A stretch of 33,018 nucleotides of DNA from the NCBI GenBank assembly GCA_013336035.1, contig JAAXUL010000002.1, positions 1-33,018 of the forward strand, written 5' to 3'. The notes below the pieces were generated by a model, which was not told the origin of the DNA, did not search any database, and saw only the letters and a list, made by a program, of their open reading frames with translations. Source of the stretch: Chloroflexales bacterium. Lineage in GTDB: Bacteria; Chloroflexota; Chloroflexia; Chloroflexales; Chloroflexaceae. Positions 17,019-24,578 of this stretch are shown here, in pieces (positions within the stretch are counted from its first letter, which is position 1; each line of letters starts with the position of its first letter). The position numbers were made by a program, and so were the translations under genes.

Positions 17019-17798
17019 ATGTCTGATCTGCTGACCCTGGCCCGCGAGGGCCCCGTCACCACCCTGACCCTGAACCGGCCCGAGCTGCACAACGCCTTCA
17101 ACGCCGAGCTGATCACCGCCCTGCACGCGGCCTGCGAGGAGGTGGCCCGTGACGCCGCCATACGGGTGCTGGTGCTCCAGGGCGCGGGCCCCTCGTTTTG
17201 CGCCGGGGCCGACCTGAACTGGATGCGCGAGAGCCTGGGCTACACGCATGAGGAGAACCTGGCCGACGCGGGGCGGCTCGACGCCATGCTCGAGGCCCTA
17301 AATTCGCTGCCGGTGGCGGTGGTGGGTCGCGTCCACGGCGCGGCCCTGGGGGGCGGGGTGGGCCTGGCGGCCTGCTGCGACCTTGTGGTGGCCGCCGAAG
17401 GGGCGAGCTTCGGCTTCAGCGAGGCCCGCCTGGGGCTGCTGCCGGCGGTGATCGCCCGCCCCGTAGTGCGCAAGATCGGCCCGGGGCATGCCCGGGCCCT
17501 CTTCGTCAGCGCGCGGCGCTTCAGCGCCCACCACGCCCTCACGATCGGCCTCGCCCACGAGGTCGTGCCCGACGAGCAGCTCGACGCCGCCGTGGCCCGC
17601 CTGGTCGCCGACCTGCTGCGCTGCGGCCCCCAGGCCATCGCGGCCTCGAAGGCCCTGATCGAGGCCGTGACAGGCCTGCACCCCGCCGAGGCCCGCGACT
17701 ATGTGGTCGGCGCCATCGCCGCGGCCCGCACCGGCCCCGAGGGGCAAGAGGGCCTGCGGGCCTTCCTCGAGAAGCGCGCGCCGCGGTGGGCGGGGTAA
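17019..17798 (+). CDS. Enoyl-CoA hydratase family protein (LiuC/AtuE-like)
   Basis: This 259-residue crotonase-fold enzyme acts on an acyl-CoA thioester. The oxyanion-hole segments are FCAGADLNWM (60-69) and ALGGGVG (109-115). One catalytic glutamate is present, E135 in FGFSEARLG. The other crotonase glutamate position is G115, as in the 3-methylglutaconyl-CoA hydratase/AtuE subgroup, which also shares the ADLNWM and LPAVI motifs. That points to leucine or acyclic-terpene degradation, but no other genes of those routes are adjacent. It has a GGAGGG ribosome site and follows MoxR closely. Family certain, subgroup probable. Confidence 0.88.
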   Translation: MSDLLTLAREGPVTTLTLNRPELHNAFNAELITALHAACEEVARDAAIRVLVLQGAGPSFCAGADLNWMRESLGYTHEENLADAGRLDAMLEALNSLPVAVVGRVHGAALGGGVGLAACCDLVVAAEGASFGFSEARLGLLPAVIARPVVRKIGPGHARALFVSARRFSAHHALTIGLAHEVVPDEQLDAAVARLVADLLRCGPQAIAASKALIEAVTGLHPAEARDYVVGAIAAARTGPEGQEGLRAFLEKRAPRWAG

Positions 17799-17801
17799 AG
17801 G

Positions 17802-18446
17802 CTACCCCACGCTCACCGCGCCTAGCACCGTCTGCCAGGCCGCGTCAACCTGGGCGCGGGTCTCAGCCTGGGACCCGCCGTTATCGATCACCACCGTCGC
17901 GTAGGGCAGACGCGAGGCCTGGGGGGCCTGGGCGGCGATGCGCTGGCGCGCCTCGGCCTCGCTCATGCCGCGCGTGGTCCGCAGCCGCTCGACCTGCTGC
18001 TCCTCGGGGCAGGTCACCACCCAGACCTGCGCGCACTCGCTCACCCACCCTGACTCGATCAGCTTGATCGCGTCGATCACGACCACGGGCCGGCGCAGGG
18101 CGCCCAGCCGCGTGCCGTAGCCGCCGGCCCGGCCAACCTCCTCGATGAAGGCCCAGATCTCGGCCCGCACCGCCGGGTGGACCAGCAGCTCGAGCTGGCG
18201 CAGCTTCGCCGGGTCGCTGAAGACGATCGCGCCGAGCTTGCGCCGGTCGAGGGCGCCATTGGGGCTGAGCACCCCGGCGCCGAAGGCGGCCACGATCTGC
18301 TGGAAGGCGGGGGCGCCCGGCTGCTGGACCCTGTGGGTCACCCGGTCGGCGTCGATGATGCGGGCGCCCAGGGCCGCGAGCATCGCCAGCACAGTACTCT
18401 TGCCGCAGGCGATCCCGCCGGTCAGGCCGATCAGAAACGGTTTCAC
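17802..18446 (-). CDS. coaE: Dephospho-CoA kinase
   Basis: This 214-residue cytoplasmic enzyme phosphorylates the 3'-hydroxyl of dephospho-CoA with ATP, the last step of coenzyme A synthesis. The P-loop is GGIACGKST (10-18). The conserved DAD motif follows as IIDADRVTH (D32, D34), and the CoA-domain segment LLVHPAVRAEIW is present. Length matches CoaE. The start is GTG with GGAG five bases upstream. It lies 33 bases downstream of the amidohydrolase gene, with a hairpin between, and converges tail to tail with the hydratase gene three bases away. Confidence 0.95.
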   Translation of the reverse strand: MKPFLIGLTGGIACGKSTVLAMLAALGARIIDADRVTHRVQQPGAPAFQQIVAAFGAGVLSPNGALDRRKLGAIVFSDPAKLRQLELLVHPAVRAEIWAFIEEVGRAGGYGTRLGALRRPVVVIDAIKLIESGWVSECAQVWVVTCPEEQQVERLRTTRGMSEAEARQRIAAQAPQASRLPYATVVIDNGGSQAETRAQVDAAWQTVLGAVSVG

Positions 18447-18461
18447 AGCATCTCCGAGGTG

Positions 18462-18477
18462 CCGCCCCCAGGGGCGG
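18462..18477. terminator. Small hairpin between amidohydrolase and coaE
   Basis: CCGCCCCCAGGGGCGG is a perfect 16-bp palindrome (6-bp stem, 4-nt loop). It sits three bases beyond the amidohydrolase stop and 16 bases before the coaE start. There is no T-run, so it may reduce rather than end transcription into coaE. Confidence 0.4.
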
Positions 18478-18479
18478 AG

Positions 18480-20453
18480 CTACTCCATCTCGACGTACTC
18501 CTGCTTCACCAGGGCGCTCTCGTCCAGGCCGGCCAGAGCGAGCAGCTCGCCGATCAGCTCAGCCCGCTCGGCGGCGTCACGGCTGCTCCATGTGCGGGTC
18601 TTGATCTCGAGGTACGGGCCGGGGTTGGCGCCACCGCCCACCATGGTATCAAGGTTGATCGCGAAGTCGTGGTCCTTGTACATGATCCGCCAGCGCTTGC
18701 GGCGTTTCTCGAGCTCGACCACCTTGTCGGGCTGGAAGTACTCGCGATAGAATCGCCCGGTGTGGTCGGCGGGGGCCGTGTAGCGGGCCCGCGAGAGCAC
18801 GATGGCGTGGGGGTACTCGCCGCGCACCGCCTCGGCCATCAGCGTGACCGTATACTTCGGCTCGGGGCGCGCCCCCGGGTCGGTGCGGTGGTCCTCGCGG
18901 ATGCGGATGCGCTCGCGGTTCTTGAAGAGGAAGTAGGTGTCGTACTGGGTGCGCACGCTGGCCTTGGTGATCTCGACCTGGGGGCTGGCCAGAATATGCT
19001 CGACCTGCGGCTCGCCGCCGGGGCCGAGGAGGGCCTTGACCTGGATCTCGAAGATCTCGGCTTGCCGCACGCCGCCCAGGGCGATGATCTTGGCCAGCAG
19101 GTCGCGCTCGCGGCTGGCCAGGAAGGCGTTGATGCGCTCGGCGATGGCCTGCGAGCGCCTCATTATCTCGCCCTCGTCGAGGGTCAGCAGGGCCTGGCCA
19201 CGCACCAGGAGGCGCCCGTCCACCAGCACATCGCGAACATCGGCCGCGTGGGCGCTGTAGACCAGGTACGAGTAGATGGCCTCGGGGCTGTAGGTGTAGC
19301 GCGGCGCGCTGTGGAGCCGGCCCAGCTCGATCACGGCGATATCGGCCCGCTTGCCGAGCTCGAGCGAGCCCACCAGATGGTCGAGGTGCACCGCCTTCGC
19401 GCCCCAGCAGGTGGCCAGGGCCAGGGCCTCGCGGGCCGGCACGGCCGTGGGGTCGCCGCTCACGCCCTTGGGCAGCAGGGCGGCCAGCTGGATCTCGGTG
19501 AACATGTCCTGGTCATCGTTCGAGGCCGGGCCGTCGGTGCCGAGGCCCGTGCGCACGCCCGAGTCGATCAGGCGGCGGTACGGGGCGATGCCGCTGGCCA
19601 GCTTCAGGTTGCTGGTGGGGCAGGGCACCGCGCCGGCCTTCGCCTCGCGCAGCAGGCGCATATCGTCCTCGGTGGCGTGCGTACAGTGCGCGGCGATGCA
19701 GGGCACGTCAAAGGCGCCGACCCGCTTCGCGTAGCGAATGGGCGTCACCTCGCGCTCCCTGATGCTCTCCTCTACCTCGCGAGCCGTCTCGGAGAGGTGG
19801 GTGACCAGGGGCACGCCGAAGCGGCGGCAGAGGGCCGAGGCCTCGCGGTAGATGCGGTCGGTGCAGGTGTAGGGGGCGTGAGGGGCGACGGTGGGCACGA
19901 TGCGCTCGTGGTCGCGCCAGGCCTCGATAAAGCGCCGGGCCCGCTCGAGGCCCTCGTCGAACGAGGCGGCGTCGGGGGTGGGCAGGCGCATAACGGTCTG
20001 GCCGCAGATGGCGCGCATGCCGGCCTCATCCGCGGCGCGGGCCACCTGCTCCTCGAAGTAGTACATATCGACGAAGGTCGTCGTGCCGCCGCGCAGCATC
20101 TCGGCGCACGAGAGCAGCGTGCCGACGTAGCAGAACTCGGCGTCGACAAACTGGCTCTCGACGGGAAACATATAGCCAAATAGCCAGACGTCGAGCTGCT
20201 GGTCGGCAACCATGCCGCGCAGCAGGCTCATCGGCACGTGGGCGTGGCCGTTGATCAGGCCGGGGATGACCGCGCACCCCGTACAGTCGATCGTCTCGCG
20301 GGGGGTGAAGCGGTCGGCAAGCTCGGCGGCGGGGCCGACGGCGACGATCTGGCGGCCCTGGACAGCGACGGCCCCATCGGGCACGATCGTCCAGCTCGCG
20401 TCCATCGTCACCACGGTGCCGCCGGTCAGCAGCAGGTCCACCGTCTGGGTCAT
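18480..20453 (-). CDS. Amidohydrolase (MTA/SAH deaminase-like) fused to a CYTH domain
   Basis: Residues 1 to about 445 are a complete amidohydrolase like 5-methylthioadenosine/S-adenosylhomocysteine deaminases: metal ligands H70 and H72 (NGHAH), H219, D307 (GTDGPAS), and acid/base E222 in HLSET. Known relatives deaminate adenine nucleosides or guanine. From about 464 to 655 there is a second domain with CYTH features: EIQVK (469-473; normal signature ExExK, middle Glu changed to Gln), RIRIRED (515-521), YTVTL, KRWRI, INLDTMV and GPYLEIKTR. CYTH proteins bind triphosphates and include class IV adenylate cyclases and thiamine triphosphatase. At 657 residues it is about 200 longer than the deaminases. 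ATG with AAGGAG six bases upstream. Confidence 0.88.
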   Translation of the reverse strand: MTQTVDLLLTGGTVVTMDASWTIVPDGAVAVQGRQIVAVGPAAELADRFTPRETIDCTGCAVIPGLINGHAHVPMSLLRGMVADQQLDVWLFGYMFPVESQFVDAEFCYVGTLLSCAEMLRGGTTTFVDMYYFEEQVARAADEAGMRAICGQTVMRLPTPDAASFDEGLERARRFIEAWRDHERIVPTVAPHAPYTCTDRIYREASALCRRFGVPLVTHLSETAREVEESIREREVTPIRYAKRVGAFDVPCIAAHCTHATEDDMRLLREAKAGAVPCPTSNLKLASGIAPYRRLIDSGVRTGLGTDGPASNDDQDMFTEIQLAALLPKGVSGDPTAVPAREALALATCWGAKAVHLDHLVGSLELGKRADIAVIELGRLHSAPRYTYSPEAIYSYLVYSAHAADVRDVLVDGRLLVRGQALLTLDEGEIMRRSQAIAERINAFLASRERDLLAKIIALGGVRQAEIFEIQVKALLGPGGEPQVEHILASPQVEITKASVRTQYDTYFLFKNRERIRIREDHRTDPGARPEPKYTVTLMAEAVRGEYPHAIVLSRARYTAPADHTGRFYREYFQPDKVVELEKRRKRWRIMYKDHDFAINLDTMVGGGANPGPYLEIKTRTWSSRDAAERAELIGELLALAGLDESALVKQEYVEME

Positions 20454-20488
20454 GGTACGCTCCTTCTCGCTCGGGTGGATCGCATAGT

Positions 20489-20497
20489 ATTGTAGCA
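20489..20497 (-). promoter_or_regulatory. Extended -10 promoter of the amidohydrolase-CYTH gene
   Basis: On the minus strand this is TGCTACAAT. Predicted start near 20482 gives a short leader of about 29 nt containing AAGGAG. It is back to back with the hisC promoter at 20529. Confidence 0.65.
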
Positions 20498-20528
20498 GAG
20501 AGGCGCGACATAAGGCGTGGTTAGGCCA

Positions 20529-20537
20529 TGCTATACT
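20529..20537 (+). promoter_or_regulatory. Extended -10 promoter of hisC
   Basis: TGCTATACT, with predicted start near 20544 and a leader of about 23 nt containing AGGAGG at 20556-20561. No recognisable histidine attenuator precedes the gene. Confidence 0.65.
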
Positions 20538-20566
20538 GGGGTCGCCTTAAGCACCAGGAGGGATCG

Positions 20567-21661
20567 ATGTTCACCGCCGCGAGCCTGATCCGCCCCGAGA
20601 TCACCGATCTCGAGCCGTACACGCCGATCCTGCCGCTGGATGTGCTGGCCGCCCGGCTGGGGCTGCCGATCGAGCGGCTGGTGAAGATGGACGCCAACGA
20701 GAACCCCTACGGCCCCTCGCCGAAGGCCCTGGCGGCCCTCGCCGGCGAGGCGTTCTACCATATCTACCCCGACCCGGGGCACACCCGGCTGCGCGCCGCC
20801 CTGGCCGAGTACACCGGCCAGCCCGCCGAGCGCATCCTGGTCGGCGCCGGCGCCGACGAGCTGATCGACCTTATCTTGCGCCTCTGCATCGCCCCCGGCG
20901 ATGCCGTGATCGACTGCCCGCCCACCTTCGGCATGTACAGCTTCGACGCCGGCGTCTGCGGCGGGCGCGTGATCCGCGCCCCGCGCCGCGCCGACTTCTC
21001 GCTCGACCTCCCGGCGATCGAGCAGGCCGCCGCGGCCAGCGGCGCCAAGGTGCTCTTCCTCACTTCGCCCAACAACCCCACCGGCAACCTGATGCCGCCC
21101 GAGGATCTAGAGCGCCTGCTGCGCCTGCCCCTGCTGGTGGTCGTCGACGAGGCCTACGTCGAGTTCGCGGGGGTCGGCCAGGGCTTCGCGCCCTGGGCGG
21201 GCCGGCACGAGAACCTGGCCGTCCTGCGCACCTTCAGCAAGTGGGCGGGGCTGGCCGGGCTGCGCGTCGGCTACGGCCTGCTGCCCCCCTGGCTGGCCGA
21301 GCAGCTCTGGAAGATCAAGCAGCCCTACAATGTGAGCGTGGCTGGCCAGGAGGCCGCCATCGCCTCGCTCGAGGACCGCGCCCACCTGCTCGGCAATGTG
21401 GCCCGCATCGTGGCCGAGCGCGAGCGCCTGCTGCCCCTCCTGGCCGAGCTGCCCTACCTGCGCCCCCACCCCAGCGCCGCCAACTTCATCCTCTGCCGCG
21501 TCGACGGCCGGAGCGCCGGCGAGCTGAAGCAGGCCCTCGAGCGCCAGGGCGTGCTGGTGCGCTACTACCACAGCGCCCTGCTGCGCGACTATATCCGCGT
21601 CAGCGCGGGCACCCCCGAGCAGAGCGAGGCGCTGCTTGGGGCGCTGCGCGAGCTTGCGTGA
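20567..21661 (+). CDS. hisC: Histidinol-phosphate aminotransferase
   Basis: This 364-residue PLP enzyme interconverts imidazole-acetol phosphate plus glutamate and histidinol phosphate plus 2-oxoglutarate. It starts at ATG 20567, with AGGAGG five bases upstream; an in-frame ATG at 20528 lies in the promoter and is rejected. PLP contacts visible: N170 in SPNNPTGN, D194 and Y197 in VVVDEAY, Schiff-base K225 in TFSKWAGLAGLR, and R233. The substrate motif NENPYGPSP (44-52) is typical of HisC. It heads the histidine cluster; hisN follows 68 bases later. Confidence 0.95.
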   Translation: MFTAASLIRPEITDLEPYTPILPLDVLAARLGLPIERLVKMDANENPYGPSPKALAALAGEAFYHIYPDPGHTRLRAALAEYTGQPAERILVGAGADELIDLILRLCIAPGDAVIDCPPTFGMYSFDAGVCGGRVIRAPRRADFSLDLPAIEQAAAASGAKVLFLTSPNNPTGNLMPPEDLERLLRLPLLVVVDEAYVEFAGVGQGFAPWAGRHENLAVLRTFSKWAGLAGLRVGYGLLPPWLAEQLWKIKQPYNVSVAGQEAAIASLEDRAHLLGNVARIVAERERLLPLLAELPYLRPHPSAANFILCRVDGRSAGELKQALERQGVLVRYYHSALLRDYIRVSAGTPEQSEALLGALRELA

Positions 21662-21678
21662 GCCGCGGGGCGCCACCG

Positions 21679-21687
21679 TGGTACACT
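21679..21687 (+). promoter_or_regulatory. Internal extended -10 promoter before hisN
   Basis: TGGTACACT in the 68-base hisC-hisN gap, with predicted start near 21694. It could drive hisN-mazG-hisB-prsW separately from hisC. Confidence 0.5.
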
Positions 21688-21729
21688 AGGCCCGACTGAC
21701 ATCGACCCTTTCTCCAGAGGACCCATATC

Positions 21730-22500
21730 ATGGCCGACGAGCTGCGCGAGCTGCTTGACTTTGCCCACCAGATCGCCTGGCAGGCCGGCAAGATCACCCT
21801 GCGCTACTTCCAGGGCGAGCTAGCCATCGACCGCAAGGCCGACGAGTCACCCGTTACTGTCGCCGACCGCGAGTCCGAGGCCTTCCTGCGGGCCGCGATC
21901 AGCGCCCGCTACCCCGACCACGCCATCCTCGGCGAGGAGGAGGGCCTCACCGGCGGCGAGGGCGCCACCTACCGCTGGATCCTCGACCCCATCGACGGCA
22001 CCAAGACCTTCGTGCGCGGCGTGCCCCTCTACGGCGTGATGGTGGGCCTGCTGCGCGAGGGCCAGCCGGTTGTCGGCGCGGTCAATGTGCCCGCCATGGG
22101 CGAGGTCGTCTACGCGGCCAAGGGCCACGGCTGCTGGTGGAACGGCCGCCCGTGCCGCGTCTCGCAGGTGCCCAGCCTGGGCGAGGGCCTGGTGGTGGCC
22201 ACGGTCGCCCACCGCTACGAGCGCTACGGCAAGGCCGAGCGCTTCCAGCGCATCCTCGAGGCCTGCGGCCTCTTCCGCACCTGGGGCGACTGCTACGGGT
22301 ACCTGCTGGTCGCCACCGGCCGCGCCGAGGTGGCCCTCGACCCGGCCATGAATATCTGGGACGCCGCCGCGCTCCTGCCCATCCTCGAGGAAGCCGGGGG
22401 CACCTTCACCGACTGGCAGGGCGTCGCTACGGTCGAGGGCAACGAGGCCATCAGCACCAACGGCGCCGTCTTCAAAGAGCTGATGGAGCTGATCAAGTGA
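21730..22500 (+). CDS. hisN: Histidinol-phosphatase (inositol monophosphatase family)
   Basis: This 256-residue metal-dependent phosphatase probably removes phosphate from histidinol phosphate. Inositol-monophosphatase motifs: GEEEG (68-72, with E69 and E70 as metal ligands), LDPIDGTKTFVRG (85-97, with D86 and D89), and NIWDAAALLPILEEAGG with D211. The KTFVRGVPLYGVMVGL wording and the position after hisC favour HisN over inositol or fructose bisphosphatase. ATG has AGAGGA eight bases upstream. Its TGA shares the A with the ATG of the next gene. Confidence 0.88.
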   Translation: MADELRELLDFAHQIAWQAGKITLRYFQGELAIDRKADESPVTVADRESEAFLRAAISARYPDHAILGEEEGLTGGEGATYRWILDPIDGTKTFVRGVPLYGVMVGLLREGQPVVGAVNVPAMGEVVYAAKGHGCWWNGRPCRVSQVPSLGEGLVVATVAHRYERYGKAERFQRILEACGLFRTWGDCYGYLLVATGRAEVALDPAMNIWDAAALLPILEEAGGTFTDWQGVATVEGNEAISTNGAVFKELMELIK

Positions 22501-22826
22501 TGGATGCAAACGACTACCAGCGCCTCGCCCTGCGCACCGAGGCCCCCGGCCGCGAGCGCGACGACCGGCTGCTCAACGCCGCCCTTGGCCTCTGCGGCGA
22601 GGCGGGCGAGTTCGCGGATGCGCTGAAGAAATGGCGCTTCCACGCGCACCCCCTCGACGAGGTCGCGCTGCGCAAAGAGCTCGGCGACGTGCTCTGGTAC
22701 GCCGCCCTGGCCTGCGACGCCCTGGGCCTGCAGCTGGGCGACGTGATGGCCGAGAATATCGAGAAGCTTCGCCGCCGCTACCCCGAGGGGTTCTCCGCCG
22801 AGCGCAGCCTGAACAGGGCCGAGTGA
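22500..22826 (+). CDS. MazG-like nucleotide pyrophosphohydrolase
   Basis: This 108-residue helical protein has the MazG-type metal motif ExxE...ExxD: E34 and E37 in LCGEAGEFAD, E60 and D63 in RKELGDVLWY. Relatives cleave nucleoside triphosphates or modified nucleotides to monophosphate and pyrophosphate. HisE, which cleaves phosphoribosyl-ATP in histidine synthesis, belongs to the same superfamily but has different surrounding sequence; the wording here is that of stand-alone MazG-like proteins. One-base overlaps with both hisN and hisB imply tight translational coupling. It could act as a HisE substitute or as a housekeeping pyrophosphatase. Confidence 0.85.
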   Translation: MDANDYQRLALRTEAPGRERDDRLLNAALGLCGEAGEFADALKKWRFHAHPLDEVALRKELGDVLWYAALACDALGLQLGDVMAENIEKLRRRYPEGFSAERSLNRAE

Positions 22827-23419
22827 TGAGCCAGCGCACCGCCACGATCAGCCGCACCACCGGCGAGACCGAGATCAGCCTCGCCCTCAACCTTGACGGC
22901 GGCGGCCAGGCCGCGATCAGCACCGGGGTCGGCTTCCTCGACCACATGCTGACCCTGTGGGCCAGGCACGGCCTCTTCGACCTGAGCGTCAGCGCCCGGG
23001 GCGACCTGCATGTCGACGAGCACCACACGGCCGAGGATACCTGCATCTGCCTGGGGCGCGCCATCGACCAGGCCCTCGGCGAGCGACGGGGCATCGTGCG
23101 CACCGCCCATAGCTTCGTGCCGATGGACGAGGCCCTGGCCCTGGTGGCCGTGGACCTCGGGGGGCGCCCGTACTGCGTGGTGCAGGCCGAGTTCGCCACG
23201 CCGCGCGTCGGCCAGCTCGGCACCGACCTGGTGTTCCACCTGCTCGAGAGCATCGCCACCCACGGCCGGCTCAACCTTCACGCCCAGGTGCTCTACGGGC
23301 GCAACGACCACCACAAGGTCGAGGCGATCTTCAAGGCCCTCGGCCGGGCCCTCGATGCCGCCACCCGCCCGGACCCGCGCCTCGCCGACGCCATCCCCAG
23401 CACGAAAGGGGTCCTCTGA
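22826..23419 (+). CDS. hisB: Imidazoleglycerol-phosphate dehydratase
   Basis: This 197-residue enzyme removes water from imidazole glycerol phosphate to give imidazole-acetol phosphate, the HisC substrate. Manganese-binding repeats are visible: GFLDHMLTLWARHG (H40, H48), DEHHTAEDT (H66, H67, E70), FHLLESIATHG (H138, H146) and NDHHKVEAIFKA (H162, H163, E166). The C-terminus STKGVL is the usual HisB ending. It is the monofunctional form without a phosphatase domain, consistent with a separate hisN. The start overlaps the mazG stop by one base and its stop overlaps the prsW start by one base. Confidence 0.96.
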   Translation: MSQRTATISRTTGETEISLALNLDGGGQAAISTGVGFLDHMLTLWARHGLFDLSVSARGDLHVDEHHTAEDTCICLGRAIDQALGERRGIVRTAHSFVPMDEALALVAVDLGGRPYCVVQAEFATPRVGQLGTDLVFHLLESIATHGRLNLHAQVLYGRNDHHKVEAIFKALGRALDAATRPDPRLADAIPSTKGVL

Positions 23420-24393
23420 TGGCGTTTCTCGTAGCAGTCCTGCTCAGCTTCATCCCCGCCCTCTGCTACGCCGCGATCGTCTACTGGCTCGACCGCTTCG
23501 AGAAAGAGCCGGCCAGGCTGCTCTTCGGGGCCTTCGCCTGGGGCGCCGTCGTGGCCACGATCGGCGCGATCATCTGGACCTCGGTGCTACAGCTCGGGGT
23601 CGGGGCCCTCGTCGGCAACGAGGCCTTCGCCGATCTTGCCGGCACCACCCTGCTCGCGCCGATCGTCGAGGAGACCCTCAAAGGCCTGGCCGTGGCGATC
23701 ATCTTCATCGCCTTCCCCTACGAGTTTGACTCGGTCCTCGACGGCATTGTCTATGGGGCGATCACCGCCCTGGGCTTCGCCGCCACCGAGAACGTGCTCT
23801 ACCTCTACTTTCTGGGCTACCAGGAGGGCGGCTACAGCTCGATGGTCGCCCTCTTTGTGCTGCGCGTGCTCCTGGGCGGGTGGGGTCACGCCGTCTACAC
23901 GGCCTTCACCGGGATCGGGCTAGCCGTGGGGCGCCTGCGCCGCGGGCCGGGCAACAGGCTCATCTTTCCCCTTCTCGGCCTCATGACGGCTATCTTCCTC
24001 CACGGGCTCCACAACACTATGGCGACCCTCCTCGGGGCCAGCCTGGGCCTGGCCGGGCTGGGGGCGACGCTTGTGGTCGACTGGCTGGGGTGGGGTGTGG
24101 CTCTCGGGGTGGTGGTCTGGGCGATCTTGCGCGAGCGCCGCTGGATGACGGCGTACCTGCGCGAAGAGGTGGCCCTTGGGACGATCAGCGCGGCTCAGTA
24201 CGCCACCGCCTGCTCGCTCGGCGGGCAGATGGGCGCACGGATACGCGGCCGCGCGGCGCGCCAGTTCTACGCGACATGCGCCGAGCTGGCGCAGAAGAAG
24301 CATCAGCTCGCGAAGCTCGGCGAGGAGAGCGGCAACTCGGCGCGGGTGGCGATGCTGCGCGAGCGGCTGGCCCAGCTGGCGCCCGCGGCATAA
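23419..24393 (+). CDS. PrsW-family intramembrane metalloprotease-like protein
   Basis: This 324-residue membrane protein has about eight helices and the PrsW pattern: PIVEETLKG (E84, E85), a second acidic helix DGIVYGAITALGFAATEN (D108, E124), H157 in GWGHAVYTAF, and H195 and H198 in LHGLHNT. PrsW in Bacillus cleaves an anti-sigma factor within the membrane; most family members have unknown substrates. A soluble C-terminal tail of about 85 residues, charged and helical, extends past the membrane core. It begins by a one-base overlap with the hisB stop, an unusual partner. No sigma/anti-sigma pair is nearby. Confidence 0.88.
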   Translation: MAFLVAVLLSFIPALCYAAIVYWLDRFEKEPARLLFGAFAWGAVVATIGAIIWTSVLQLGVGALVGNEAFADLAGTTLLAPIVEETLKGLAVAIIFIAFPYEFDSVLDGIVYGAITALGFAATENVLYLYFLGYQEGGYSSMVALFVLRVLLGGWGHAVYTAFTGIGLAVGRLRRGPGNRLIFPLLGLMTAIFLHGLHNTMATLLGASLGLAGLGATLVVDWLGWGVALGVVVWAILRERRWMTAYLREEVALGTISAAQYATACSLGGQMGARIRGRAARQFYATCAELAQKKHQLAKLGEESGNSARVAMLRERLAQLAPAA

Positions 24394-24397
24394 CAAA

Positions 24398-24418
24398 GCG
24401 GGAGGGCGACCCTCCCGC
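24398..24418. terminator. Terminator-like hairpin after prsW gene
   Basis: GCGGGAGGG (24398-24406) and CCCTCCCGC (24410-24418) form a perfect 9-bp stem with a 3-nt loop, four bases after the stop codon. No T-run follows. It probably ends the his cluster transcript. Confidence 0.6.
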
Positions 24419-24483
24419 GATAGCGCATAGGGCTCGAGAGTGACTTCCGCCAGGCCGCGCGGGCGGCCTTCGCACACTTAGCC

Positions 24484-24499
24484 GGGGCCCTCAGGCCCC
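24484..24499. terminator. GC-rich hairpin in convergent gap
   Basis: GGGGCC (24484-24489) and GGCCCC (24494-24499) with a 4-nt loop, lying between the convergent prsW-type gene and the minus-strand hypothetical gene ending at 24579. It may stop transcripts from the right. The rest of this gap shows nothing recognisable. Confidence 0.35.
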
Positions 24500-24578
24500 C
24501 GAAGAGCGCGCCCAGCGGCTAAGGCGGCGGGCTCGTCGGCGAAAGGGTTCTTTTACGAGCCCACAGCCTTGAGAGGGG

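Noticed and set aside
18177..20183. 668-codon plus-strand open frame opposite the amidohydrolase
   Set aside because: High-GC antisense shadow; no recognisable motif, while the minus strand has complete catalytic motifs.
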